Assembly (NCBI GenBank): GCA_900129675.1
Contig: FSRD01000001.1
Coordinates: 6,685,501-6,749,500 of the forward strand
Direction: 5' to 3'
Source of the DNA: Bradyrhizobium erythrophlei
GTDB taxonomy: Bacteria; Pseudomonadota; Alphaproteobacteria; Rhizobiales; Xanthobacteraceae
Length of the DNA stretch: 64,000 nt
Every line of letters begins with the position of its first letter. Position 1 is the first letter of the stretch. The position numbers and the translations under genes were made by a program. Under the pieces are notes generated by a model. That model made no database searches. It saw only the letters and a program-made list of their open reading frames with translations, and was not told the DNA's origin. Below, piece after piece: positions 48,072 through 56,496 of the stretch.

Positions 48072-48947
48072 ATGATCGCAACACCAGGAACGGTATCGGC
48101 AATCGGCTTTGGCCGCCAGATGATTCCACCAACGAGCTATCGGCTCGCGCGCCTTGGCGCAGTGGCGATCTTCGCGCTCGTGTGCGGATTAACGCCGACG
48201 CGCGCCCAAACCCAGGCTAGCCCGGCTTCGGGCTTCGATCCCGCCCTGGTCGAAGATATCGTGGTCGGCAGCCGCATCCTCGCCGACTTCGGTGTGGTCG
48301 ACGGCTTCGGCCATGTCAGCGCGCGTCACCCCACCAATCCGAGCCGTTTTCTGATGTCCCGCTCGCTGGCGCCGGCACTGGTCACCGCCGACGACATCAT
48401 GGAGTTCGATCTCGACGGCAATGCCGTCGGTGCGCGCGGCCGCTCGGTGTTTCTGGAGCGCTTCATTCACAGCGAAATCTACAAGGCGCGGCCCGACGTG
48501 ATGGCGGTGGTGCACACCCATTCGCTCGGCGTCATTCCATTCACGGTTAGCCAGGTGCCGTTGCGGCCGATGTATCACAATGCGGCGTTCCTCGCCGCCG
48601 GCGCGCCGGTGTGGGACATCAGAAAGGGCTTTGGCGAAACCGACATGCTGGTCCGCGATGGCGCGCGCGGCAAATCGCTGGCCGCGACGCTCGGCGATAA
48701 ATCTGTCGTGTTGATGCGCGGCCACGGCGACGTGACGGTCGGGCCTTCCGTCCCGTTAGCCGTGTTCCGGGCCTATTATACCGACATCGATGCAAAACTG
48801 CAGTCGCAGGCGATCGCGCTGGGTGGCGGCGACATCAACTATCTGACGCCGGAGGAGGGCGCGAAAGCCGATACGGTCAATCTGGCCGTGCTCGACCGCG
48901 TCTGGAACCTGTGGAAGCTGCGTGTCGCTCCGACGCTTGCGAAATAG
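48072..48947 (+). CDS. Class II aldolase/adducin-family protein with N-terminal export signal
   Basis: 291 residues from the ATG at 48072 (GAAGG six bases upstream). A hydrophobic segment (RLARLGAVAIFALVCGLTPT) with the ARAQ-like cleavage site TRAQTQ suggests export. The aldolase core has GHVSARHPTNPSRFLMSRSL, IHSEIYKARPDVMAVVHTHS (zinc His pair), MYHNAAFLAAGAPVWD and LMRGHGDVTVGPSVP (third His). Family members split sugar phosphates or act as decarboxylases, usually in the cytoplasm; phosphorylated substrates would be unusual for an exported one. Confidence 0.78.
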   Translation: MIATPGTVSAIGFGRQMIPPTSYRLARLGAVAIFALVCGLTPTRAQTQASPASGFDPALVEDIVVGSRILADFGVVDGFGHVSARHPTNPSRFLMSRSLAPALVTADDIMEFDLDGNAVGARGRSVFLERFIHSEIYKARPDVMAVVHTHSLGVIPFTVSQVPLRPMYHNAAFLAAGAPVWDIRKGFGETDMLVRDGARGKSLAATLGDKSVVLMRGHGDVTVGPSVPLAVFRAYYTDIDAKLQSQAIALGGGDINYLTPEEGAKADTVNLAVLDRVWNLWKLRVAPTLAK

Positions 48948-48966
48948 TTCGTAGAGAAAACGTCGC

Positions 48967-49821
48967 TCACGCCGCCGCCACCACGCTGCGGAACGTTGCC
49001 GCCAGCGTGCGCAACGCCACCAGTTTGGTGGGGTCGCTGACCTTCGAGTGCAGCATCACCTTTGAGGCGCCAAGCGACGGCAGGCCGTGCGCCGGTCCGA
49101 TGTCAATCAATCCCGCCGGCGCGATCCGCCTTGCCAGCGGCGCGATCGCAAGTCCCGCGAGCGCTGCCGCCGCCACCGCGGTGACGCCGCCACCGACGAA
49201 CGTTTCGCTCCAGCCGATGCCGGCCTTGTCGAGCGCGCGCACCGCGATCGCGCGCACGCCGCAGGGCGGCGCCAGCGTCGCGAGCGGCAAGCCCTCGCCG
49301 CGATGCCAGGCGAACCGTTTGGTGGCGAACCAGCCGAATTCATCCACCGTCAATTTCTCGCCGCCGCGACGGCTGCCTTCCTGGCGCACGATCACGGCGT
49401 CGAGTTTGCCGGCATCATAGGCATCCTGCATCTCGCGCGAAAACCCGATGGTGACGGCAAGCGCCAATCGCGACGACATCGTCTGCCACCGCTCCAGCAG
49501 CGGCACCAGTTCCGGCCCCGCCGCGTGATCGCTGATTCCAAGCGACAATTGCTGCGGCGCCGGCCGCTCGCCCAACAGCGCCCGGTCATGCGCCGCCATC
49601 AGGGCGCGGGCGTGGGGCAGGAACGCCGCGCCGTCGGCGGTCAACGTCACCGCGCGCGGCGAGCGTTCGACCAGCCGTTTGCCGACCACAGCCTCCAGCC
49701 GCTGCAGTTTCATGCTGACAGCGGCCTGCGTCGTACCGAGCGCCTCGGCGGCGCGGGTAAAGCCCTGCAGTTCGGCGACCAGCAGGAAGGCCTGCACCGT
49801 ATCGATATCCAGCGTGCTCAT
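48967..49821 (-). CDS. LysR-family transcriptional regulator
   Basis: 284 residues from the ATG at 49821. The N-terminal helix-turn-helix reads TVQAFLLVAELQGFTRAAEA, LGTTQAAVSMKLQRLEAVVG and KRLVERSPRAVTLTADGAAF, the standard LysR pattern; the substrate-binding domain follows from about residue 90. It is divergent from the tautomerase gene at 49938 across 116 bases and probably controls it and itself. An ATTATGA-rich stretch near 49845-49870 could hold the T-N11-A binding site. Confidence 0.88.
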   Translation of the reverse strand: MSTLDIDTVQAFLLVAELQGFTRAAEALGTTQAAVSMKLQRLEAVVGKRLVERSPRAVTLTADGAAFLPHARALMAAHDRALLGERPAPQQLSLGISDHAAGPELVPLLERWQTMSSRLALAVTIGFSREMQDAYDAGKLDAVIVRQEGSRRGGEKLTVDEFGWFATKRFAWHRGEGLPLATLAPPCGVRAIAVRALDKAGIGWSETFVGGGVTAVAAAALAGLAIAPLARRIAPAGLIDIGPAHGLPSLGASKVMLHSKVSDPTKLVALRTLAATFRSVVAAA

Positions 49822-49937
49822 GTCATCATCAACAATCGTTATCACTGTTATGAACATAGATAAGATACCAAAATGATGTTGGCAGGTCTAGTTGGAAAGG
49901 GCGCGATCGACCGCGCACCGTCCAAGGGAGAACGACC

Positions 49938-50366
49938 ATGCCGCTTATCACCGTCACCTATGCCAGCGTCCGCAAAGCGCCGACGCTGAAGGCTGAAATC
50001 GCCAGCGCCGTCAGCGAACTCACCGCCCGGATCCTGAGCAAGGATCCCAAGGTCACCGCCGTCATCGTCAGGGCAGTCGACGCCGCCGACTGGTTCGCCG
50101 GCGGCAAATCGCTGGCGGAACAAAGCCTCGCCAGCTTCTGGCTCGACGTCCACGTCAGCGAGGGCACCAACACCAAGGACGAGAAGGCCGCCTATCTCGC
50201 CGCCGTCTTCAAGCGCATGGGCGAGCTATTGGGACCGCTGCACAACGAAAGCTACGCCCATGTCGACGAGGTGAAGGCCGATGCCTACGGCTTCGGCGGC
50301 GTGACGCAGGAGCGCCGCTATATCGCCGGCCAGCTCGAGGTCGCGCCGCAACGCGCGGTGGCGTAA
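49938..50366 (+). CDS. Tautomerase-superfamily protein
   Basis: 142 residues beginning MPLITVTYASVRKAPTLKAE. Pro2 after the initiator Met is the expected catalytic base of 4-oxalocrotonate-tautomerase/MIF-type enzymes; the two beta-alpha-beta halves are seen (residues 2-65 and about 66-130), making it longer than 4-OT and closer to the cis-CaaD/MSAD or DUF1904-like group. Likely function is keto-enol isomerisation or detoxification of unsaturated acids. A LysR regulator is divergent. The next gene (lipB) is convergent. Confidence 0.75.
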   Translation: MPLITVTYASVRKAPTLKAEIASAVSELTARILSKDPKVTAVIVRAVDAADWFAGGKSLAEQSLASFWLDVHVSEGTNTKDEKAAYLAAVFKRMGELLGPLHNESYAHVDEVKADAYGFGGVTQERRYIAGQLEVAPQRAVA

Positions 50367-50372
50367 CCGGCC

Positions 50373-51101
50373 TTATACCGTCGCTTCCGGCAGGCGCGCC
50401 TTTACCGGACCGAACACGTCCTCAAAGGCCCGCCTGAGCGCGACGTCGACGTCTTCCAGCGTCACGGGAAGGCCGAGATCGACCAGCGAGGTGACGCCAT
50501 AGCGGGGATCGGCGACGCCGCAGGGCACGATCGCCGAAAAATGCTCAAGCTCCGGCTCGACATTGATGGCGATGCCGTGGAACGAGACCCAGCGCCGCAA
50601 CCGCACCCCGATCGCGGCAATCTTGTCTTCATAACCGGCACCCTTGTCCGGCCGTTTGACCCAGACCCCGACGCGGTCCTCGCGGCGCTCGCCGCGCACG
50701 TTGAAGGCGGCCAGCGTCCGGATGATCCATTCCTCCAGACCCGCGACGTAGGCGCGCACGTCCGGCCGCCGCTGCTTCAGGTCCACCATCACATAGGCGA
50801 CCCGCTGGCCGGGGCCGTGATATGTGAGCTGGCCGCCGCGGCCGGTCTCGTACAGGGGAAAGCGGGGGTCGAGCAGATCGCCGGCCTTGCCGCTGGTGCC
50901 GGACGTGAAGAGCGGCGGGTGCTCCAATAGCCACACCAGTTCGCTCGCCCGGTGGTCGGCGATGTCGGCCACCCGCGCTTCCATCGCCGCCACGGAATCG
51001 GGGTAGGGCACCGGCTCGGCCGAAATCCGCCATTCGACGTCGCCGCCGCCAACCGGGCGCGCGAAGGTCGTCAAATCAAGGCTTTGGCGGTCATTAACCA
51101 T
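50373..51101 (-). CDS. lipB: Octanoyltransferase (lipoate biosynthesis)
   Basis: 242 residues. RASELVWLLEHPPLFTSGTS, GGQLTYHGPGQRVAYVMVDL and FHGIAINVEPELEHFSAIVP followed by CGV are the LipB signatures; the VPCGV cysteine is the acyl-thioester nucleophile and the Lys of the KIAAIGVR motif is conserved. It transfers octanoate from acyl-carrier protein to lipoyl-dependent enzyme domains. It is transcribed divergently from the FliN-like gene, and the 65-base gap holds an AT-rich promoter-like stretch. Confidence 0.93.
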   Translation of the reverse strand: MVNDRQSLDLTTFARPVGGGDVEWRISAEPVPYPDSVAAMEARVADIADHRASELVWLLEHPPLFTSGTSGKAGDLLDPRFPLYETGRGGQLTYHGPGQRVAYVMVDLKQRRPDVRAYVAGLEEWIIRTLAAFNVRGERREDRVGVWVKRPDKGAGYEDKIAAIGVRLRRWVSFHGIAINVEPELEHFSAIVPCGVADPRYGVTSLVDLGLPVTLEDVDVALRRAFEDVFGPVKARLPEATV

Positions 51102-51166
51102 TGGCTAACCATAACGTGGTCAGGTGAAATCCTTAAGCAATCTAGTCCCGGTTTGGCGGTTCAGAA

Positions 51167-51409
51167 GTGGCCACCCTCGATAAAGTCAGCGTCGATCTCA
51201 TGGTGGTGCTCGGCACCACCACCATGCCTATCCACCAGGTTATGCGGCTTTCCCGCGGTGCCATCATCGAACTGGACGCCACCGAGGCCGATGAGGTCAA
51301 GATCCTCGCCAACAACCTGCCCGTCGCCAGCGGGGTGGTGCTGGTGGATCGCAACCGGATCGCGGTCGAAGTCAAGCAAATGCTGCCGAAATTGCCGGGC
51401 GTTAGGTAG
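51167..51409 (+). CDS. FliN-like SpoA-domain protein (flagellar motor switch type)
   Basis: 80 residues from a GTG start. KVSVDLMVVLGTTTMPIHQV, LSRGAIIELDATEADEVKIL and ANNLPVASGVVLVDRNRIAV match the FliN C-terminal domain almost throughout, ending VKQMLPKLPG. FliN builds the cytoplasmic C-ring with FliM and FliG. No other flagellar gene is in the window, so it is a stand-alone copy next to lipB, possibly one of several FliN paralogues. I do not give a gene symbol because the operon context is missing. Confidence 0.82.
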   Translation: MATLDKVSVDLMVVLGTTTMPIHQVMRLSRGAIIELDATEADEVKILANNLPVASGVVLVDRNRIAVEVKQMLPKLPGVR

Positions 51410-51506
51410 TTAATTCGGTCGTAAAACCGCCTTGTCCCCCCACCCCTGATTTGTTACATCGGCGCCGTCGATCCGGCAGCCCGATGGGTTTGAGCCGGTA
51501 TCCCAA

Positions 51507-51591
51507 GCGCTCGTGGCGGAATTGGTAGACGCGCTGCCTTGAGGTGGCAGTGAGTAAAATCGTGGGGGTTCGAGTCCCTCCGAGCGCACCA
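51507..51591 (+). tRNA. tRNA-Leu (anticodon GAG)
   Basis: 85 bases including CCA. Acceptor stem GCGCTCG/CGAGCGC, anticodon arm CTGCC-TTGAGGT-GGCAG giving GAG (reads CUC/CUU), a variable arm typical of class II tRNA and T arm GGTTCGAGTCC. A CCCCGA/TCGGGG hairpin at 51614-51630 may be its terminator. Confidence 0.95.
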
Positions 51592-51800
51592 TAAAATCGT
51601 TCGGTTTGAGTTCGCCCCGACCGGTTCGGGGAACGAAATGTGCTGGTCCGCAATAGCGCGGCGGCGATTTTGGGTAACGGAACAGGTCGATGCCTTGCTG
51701 TAACACCGTTCGGGTAAACCGACAGATGTAGGACTTACCGGCCGGCGGTTCCGGTCTTGCGGCCGCCGTTCGGCGTTCCAGAATCACCCGGAGCACATGC

Positions 51801-52175
51801 ATGACGTTCCTGAGCTACGCCTATCGATTCGCCTCCAACTTCGTGTTCCTGGCGCTGGTTTATTTCAGCCTGAACTTTCTGGAAAAATACGAGCAGCGCG
51901 TGGTGGTCTCGATCCTCGTGCTGATCTATGCCGCGATGCACGCGGCATCGGCCCTGCGGTCGTTCTATTTCTTCCAGCGCATCGAGCGGCTCGAGATCGA
52001 GGCGCGGCGTCTGGCGCTGGCGGCAGCGGAAGGACCCAGTGCGGCGGCCGCGCGCAGGCAGATCGTCACCGATGTCGGCGCGCTGCGCCATGCCGGGGAA
52101 ATCAAGTCCTATATCGACCTGCTGTTCCTTGCCCTCGTTATCCTGTTGTGCATCGCCAAGATCGTGACGAATTGA
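51801..52175 (+). CDS. Hypothetical membrane protein
   Basis: 124 residues with three membrane segments (ASNFVFLALVYFSLNFL; VVVSILVLIYAAMHAASAL; IDLLFLALVILLCIAKIV) and a short amphipathic loop with EIEARRLALAAAEG between the last two. No motif points to a function. It is convergent with the deacetylase gene, with one base between the stop codons. Proteins of this sort are common and unnamed in Bradyrhizobium. Confidence 0.6.
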   Translation: MTFLSYAYRFASNFVFLALVYFSLNFLEKYEQRVVVSILVLIYAAMHAASALRSFYFFQRIERLEIEARRLALAAAEGPSAAAARRQIVTDVGALRHAGEIKSYIDLLFLALVILLCIAKIVTN

Positions 52176-52176
52176 T

Positions 52177-53514
52177 CTAGCGCTTCTTCAAGCTGGCAAC
52201 ACGAACCGCGCGTCCGTTCTTCTTTACTTGCGCGGCGTGTTTGGGCGCGGCGTGGCCCGCGTGCGGGGCTTGGTGCGCGGCATGTTTGGAACGCGCGGCC
52301 TGCCGGGATGCTGCGGCCCGCGACCGGGCAGAAACGGGCTTGGCGAGTTCTTCCGTCTCGCGCGGGGCCGAAGCCGCCTGTTCCACTCGACGCGCAGGCG
52401 CAGCGGCCAGCATCGTCACGCGGCTCGCTTCCGGAATTTTGAAGACGCTCGCGGCCGGAATCGGCAGCGCGATCGCGGCGCCGGCTTGCGCGAGCTGCGA
52501 TGGACGCGGCCATAGCGCCTCCTGCGGCAACGGCACGGCGCGCATCAGCCGCGTGCGATAGGCGAGGTCGGTGTCGCGCCAATCCAGATTGGACAGCGCG
52601 GGCGCGGGAAGCATGTCGGTCCCGGCAAACATGAAAGTGGGAATTTTCGGCCAGCGCGAAATTGCCACCGTCTCCGAGGGCGGATGCAACTGCCATTGCT
52701 GTGGCTCGGTCGGCGTTGCCGGCCGCTCCGGTGTCGCCGGCACCACTTGAACGATGCGATAGCCGCGGGCCTTCAGCTCATGCAGGATCCGGGGGAGTGC
52801 GGCGACCGTCCGCGGCTGAATGTCGTGCAGCAGCAGAATGCCTTTTCCCTTGGCCTCCAGCCGCTGGATCGCGAGATCATAGACGCGCTGCGGCGAGACA
52901 TGCCGCCAGTCGTCGGCCAGGAAATCGGCGCTCCAGAGCTGGATGCCCTTCGATGCCACATATTCCTCGATCGCCGCTTTGCGGGCGAGACCCGGGATAC
53001 GAAAGAACGGCGCGGGCGCGGTCCCGCCGGCAAGTGCCGCCGTGACTGACGCGACGCCGTCGTCGATCTCCTTGCTGGCGCGGTCGATCGGCAACCGGTG
53101 CATGTTGGAGGGATGGTTCTGGGTGTGGGTGGCGACAGTGTGGCCGGCATCGCGGACCTTGCGCACGCCTTCCGGACTGGCATTGGCCTGCTGTCCAATC
53201 GTGAAGAAGGTCGCCTTCACGCATTGATCGGCGAGAATTTGCAGGATCTGGTTGCTGTACTTCGGCAGCGGACCGTCGTCGAAGGTCAGCACCACCTCAT
53301 GATCTTCCAGCGGCAGCGTCTCGGCGTATTGCATGGTGCCGATCCTGGGATGTTCCCTTGGATCGACCACCAGCGTGCGCGACGTTCCGAGCGCGTCGGG
53401 ATGGCCGGGACAGTCGGCGGCCGAGGCGGTCTGGGCCGTGACGCAGGCGACCATGCCAAGGCACAAAACGGCCCATGGCCGCTTCCGGACTCCCACAAAT
53501 ACGCTGGTGATCAT
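52177..53514 (-). CDS. Exported NodB-type polysaccharide deacetylase with Ala/His-rich tail
   Basis: 445 residues from ATG 53514. A signal peptide ends near ASAAD. The NodB domain (about residues 60-260) has VVLTFDDGPLPKYSNQIL (metal Asp pair), HTVATHTQNHPSN (metal His pair) and ILLLHDIQPRTVAALPRIL (late motif). After about residue 290 a Pro- and Ala-rich region leads to a low-complexity tail with KHAAHQAPHAGHAAPKHAAQ and KKNGR, rich in Ala, His and Lys. The tail could anchor the protein to the cell wall, DNA or metals (inference). It removes acetyl groups from a surface polysaccharide or peptidoglycan. Confidence 0.88.
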   Translation of the reverse strand: MITSVFVGVRKRPWAVLCLGMVACVTAQTASAADCPGHPDALGTSRTLVVDPREHPRIGTMQYAETLPLEDHEVVLTFDDGPLPKYSNQILQILADQCVKATFFTIGQQANASPEGVRKVRDAGHTVATHTQNHPSNMHRLPIDRASKEIDDGVASVTAALAGGTAPAPFFRIPGLARKAAIEEYVASKGIQLWSADFLADDWRHVSPQRVYDLAIQRLEAKGKGILLLHDIQPRTVAALPRILHELKARGYRIVQVVPATPERPATPTEPQQWQLHPPSETVAISRWPKIPTFMFAGTDMLPAPALSNLDWRDTDLAYRTRLMRAVPLPQEALWPRPSQLAQAGAAIALPIPAASVFKIPEASRVTMLAAAPARRVEQAASAPRETEELAKPVSARSRAAASRQAARSKHAAHQAPHAGHAAPKHAAQVKKNGRAVRVASLKKR

Positions 53515-53602
53515 CGAACCCCGGCTTCTTACCAATTAATTCGGCACTCAAATCATTAGCTACGACGCCATGAATGCCGCCTTAACGGTTCAAATTCCAC
53601 AC

Positions 53603-54391
53603 TTATTTCGCGATTTCCGCACCGGCGGCGACGGCCTTGGCGCCTGCCGGAACCAGCTGGACCACGCGATAGTGATTTTCGTGCAAATAACGCAGAAAAG
53701 CCGGCAGCATGGCCGCGGTTTGCGCCTTGGGGTCGTGCAGCAGGATAATGCCCCTGCCGGCGATTTTGAGCCGCTCGGTCAGCAGCTTCAGTTCCGCTTT
53801 CGGCGTCATTGGATTCCAGTCGCTGGCCCAGAGGTCGGTGCCGAAAACCACGATGCCGCGCTTTTGCAGGAAGTCGAGGGTTGCCGGCGTGCTCTCGAAG
53901 CCGGGAAACCGGAAGAACGGCGTGCTCGGGGTCGTGGTCGCGACCCCATGGAGCGCCATTTCGACCGCGGAAATGCCGTGGTCGATTTCCTCCTCCGTCT
54001 CGCCCGGCTTGATCTGCTTCAGGCTGCGGTGCGTCCAGGTATGGTGCCCGATGGTGTGGCCTCCGGCCGCAATCTTTCGCACCAATTCCGGGTGCTCCGA
54101 GGCGGGCTTGCCGATCAGGAAGAATGTGGCACGCACGCATTCATGCGCCAGCGCCGCCAGCACCTTGGGCGTCGTGGCGGGCCACGGCCCGTCATCGAAG
54201 GTCAGCGCCACCTCGTGATCCCCGAGCGGCAGGGTCTGCGGAAAGCTCTTCAGGCCGACGCGCGGATAGGTAGCGGCATCGACGGCGAGAACGCGTGAGG
54301 TGCCGAGCGCATCCTTGCGCGGGCATTCGGTTGCCTGCGCCGCCGCGATCCAGGCCGTTGAAGCAACAAGGGTCGCGAGCAACGCCTTCAT
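53603..54391 (-). CDS. Exported NodB-type polysaccharide deacetylase
   Basis: 262 residues. Signal peptide MKALLATLVASTAWIAAAQA, then ECPRKDALGTSRVLAVDAAT, the same opening as the larger neighbour (CPGHPDALGTSRTLVVDPRE). The NodB motifs are VALTFDDGPWPATTPKVLAA, GHTIGHHTWTHRS, and FFRFPGFESTPATL, plus IILLHDPKAQTAAMLPAFLR. It is a tandem paralogue of the gene at 52177, separated by about 90 bases on the same strand, so the two may be expressed together and act on the same polymer. It is divergent from mgtE. Confidence 0.9.
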   Translation of the reverse strand: MKALLATLVASTAWIAAAQATECPRKDALGTSRVLAVDAATYPRVGLKSFPQTLPLGDHEVALTFDDGPWPATTPKVLAALAHECVRATFFLIGKPASEHPELVRKIAAGGHTIGHHTWTHRSLKQIKPGETEEEIDHGISAVEMALHGVATTTPSTPFFRFPGFESTPATLDFLQKRGIVVFGTDLWASDWNPMTPKAELKLLTERLKIAGRGIILLHDPKAQTAAMLPAFLRYLHENHYRVVQLVPAGAKAVAAGAEIAK

Positions 54392-54513
54392 GAAACTCCC
54401 GATCGTCAGCGGTTGGCCATATTTAGCATTGCGCCCGGCGTTGCCGATTGGGTAATGCGTGCAGCGGTAGCTCAGACGAGTACTCCAGTTCTGTCAAACC
54501 GGTGAGGCACGGC

Positions 54514-55950
54514 ATGGCCGAGGATATCGACGTTGCCCAGCCCTCCGCTGCCCGAACCGCCGAGCCTTCCGTGCTCGATCGTTTCCCGATGCGGGACGAC
54601 GAGGGGCAGATCCGTCACGAATTTGTCCAGGAGATTACACGCGGCATCGAGGCGACCGACAAGCCACTGTTGCGTGAAGTCGTGGCGGAACTTCACGAGG
54701 CCGACCTCGGTGACCTGATCGCGGCCCTCGAACCCGAGAACCGCGTCAAACTTGTGGAATTGACCGGTACGCATTTCGACTTTTCGGCGCTGAACGAGGT
54801 CGACGACAGCGTCCGCGAGGAGATACTCGAGGAACTCGAGCCGGAGACGGTCGCGGAGGGCGTTCGCGAACTGGAATCCGACGACGCCGTCGAGCTGCTG
54901 GAGGGCCTCGACGAGGAGGACCAGGAGGAGATCCTCGAAAAGCTGCCGCCGTCCGAGCGCGACACGCTGGAACGCAGCCTGCTTTATCCGGAAAACTCCG
55001 CCGGCCGGCGGATGCAGTCCGAGTTCATCGCCGTGCCGCCGGACTGGACCGTGGGGCAGGCGATCGACTACATGCGCGAAGCCCCCGACCTGCCGGCCCG
55101 ATTCTACGAAATCTACGCCGTGGATGCCGACAAGCATTGGCATGGCGCGGTCTCGCTGGACGCGCTGCTGCGCGCGCGCCGGCCGGTGCCGCTCGCCGAG
55201 CTGGTCGATGAAGACCGCCGCCGCGTCTCGGTGCTGGACGACCAGGAAGAAGTCGCGCGGATGTTCGGCAAATATAATCTGGTCGCAGCCCCCGTCGTCG
55301 ATACCACCAACCGGCTGGTCGGCGTCATCACCATCGACGACGTCGTCGACGTCATCGAGGAAGAGGCCGACGAGGATTTGAAGGCGCTGGGCGGCGTCAC
55401 CAGCGACGAAGAATTGTCCGACAGCGTCTGGACCATCGCGCGCGGCCGCTTCAACTGGCTGCTGGTCAATCTCGCAACCGCGTTTCTGGCATCCTCGGTG
55501 CTCGGCCTGTTCGAAGGGCAACTGGAGAAGATGGTGGCGCTGGCGGTGCTGGCGCCGATCGTCGCGAGCCAGGGCGGCAACGCCGCGACCCAGACCATGA
55601 CGGTGGCGGTGCGGGCACTGGCCACCCGCGAACTCGGATCGAACAACGCGTATCGCGTGGTGATGCGCGAGGCCATGGTCGGCCTCGTCAATGGTCTCGC
55701 CTTTGCCGTCATCACCGGCGTCGCCGCAGTCGCCTGGTTCAAGATCCCGGGCCTCGGCTTCGTGATCGGCATGGCGATCGTCTGCAACCTGGTCGCCGGT
55801 GCGCTCGGCGGCATTCTGATCCCGATGGTACTGGAGCGGGTACGCGCCGACCCTGCGGTGGCGTCGGGCACCTTCGTCACCACGATCACCGACGTGGTCG
55901 GCTTCTTCTCGTTTCTCGGCATCGCCACGCTGTGGTTCGGGCTGAGATAG
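54514..55950 (+). CDS. mgtE: MgtE-type magnesium transporter
   Basis: 478 residues from ATG 54514, GAGG upstream. The N domain (to about residue 145) has repeated ELHEADLGDLIAALEPENR and LESDDAVELLEGLDEEDQEE. A CBS pair follows (VPPDWTVGQAIDYMREAPDL and YNLVAAPVVDTTNRLVGVIT). The membrane part with five helices begins near residue 305 and contains VALAVLAPIVASQGGNAATQ, TMTVAVRALA and NGLAFAVITGVAAVAWF. It takes up Mg2+, gated by Mg binding to N and CBS domains. I saw no convincing M-box upstream. Confidence 0.92.
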   Translation: MAEDIDVAQPSAARTAEPSVLDRFPMRDDEGQIRHEFVQEITRGIEATDKPLLREVVAELHEADLGDLIAALEPENRVKLVELTGTHFDFSALNEVDDSVREEILEELEPETVAEGVRELESDDAVELLEGLDEEDQEEILEKLPPSERDTLERSLLYPENSAGRRMQSEFIAVPPDWTVGQAIDYMREAPDLPARFYEIYAVDADKHWHGAVSLDALLRARRPVPLAELVDEDRRRVSVLDDQEEVARMFGKYNLVAAPVVDTTNRLVGVITIDDVVDVIEEEADEDLKALGGVTSDEELSDSVWTIARGRFNWLLVNLATAFLASSVLGLFEGQLEKMVALAVLAPIVASQGGNAATQTMTVAVRALATRELGSNNAYRVVMREAMVGLVNGLAFAVITGVAAVAWFKIPGLGFVIGMAIVCNLVAGALGGILIPMVLERVRADPAVASGTFVTTITDVVGFFSFLGIATLWFGLR

Positions 55951-56028
55951 CCGAACGGGACGGGCGAGGCTCGTATCGTTAATCGGACCTTAAGGCGCAT
56001 CGCCGATGATTCCCGCCGGGGATTGATC

Positions 56029-56331
56029 ATGCAGCGCCTGCGGTTGAAAGCGGATGGACGGATCGTCGAATTGCGTGACGGGCAGGAGTTTCCGCTCGCG
56101 CCGGCGCCTGCCGAAGCCGCGCCGCTGCCGGCAGTTCGCGACCTCCGCCGCCGTGCGCGCCTGACCCAGCTTGAATTTGCGGCCCGCCTCGGTGTGCCCG
56201 TGGAGACGATCCGGAACTGGGAGCAGGGCAAGCGTGCGCCGCGCGGACCGGCACGGGCATTACTCGCGGTGATCGCGCATTCGCCCGACACCGTGTTCGC
56301 TGCGCTCGCCACGGAACCAGCGCCGGCTTGA
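56029..56331 (+). CDS. Small XRE-family DNA-binding protein
   Basis: 100 residues from ATG 56029 (GGGGA six bases upstream). The first 35 residues are strand-rich (LRLKADGRIVELRDGQEFPL). The helix-turn-helix spans about residues 43-90 (AVRDLRRRARLTQLEFAARL, then GVPVETIRNWEQGKRAPRGP). This layout resembles NadS/HigA-like antitoxins, but no toxin gene is adjacent. A weak 12-base tandem repeat (TCGCCGGTTTTC twice) follows the gene. Confidence 0.75.
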   Translation: MQRLRLKADGRIVELRDGQEFPLAPAPAEAAPLPAVRDLRRRARLTQLEFAARLGVPVETIRNWEQGKRAPRGPARALLAVIAHSPDTVFAALATEPAPA

Positions 56332-56496
56332 TTGTCTGACGCGTTTGCTCGCCGGTTTTCTCGCCGGTTTTCTTGGCGCGAACCGGGATGCACCCCGCTA
56401 TCCAGGTGCGGGGCAGGCTTTCGCTCGAAAACGCTGTGAGTTGGCAGCCCAGTCGCTGCAGTCCATAATGGGTATCGATCTCACGAGTACCCGTGC

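Noticed and set aside
54453..54513. tRNA-like or riboswitch-like sequence before mgtE (GCAGCGGTAGCTCAG)
   Set aside because: It resembles a tRNA D arm but has no matching acceptor or anticodon arm, and no M-box features were found.
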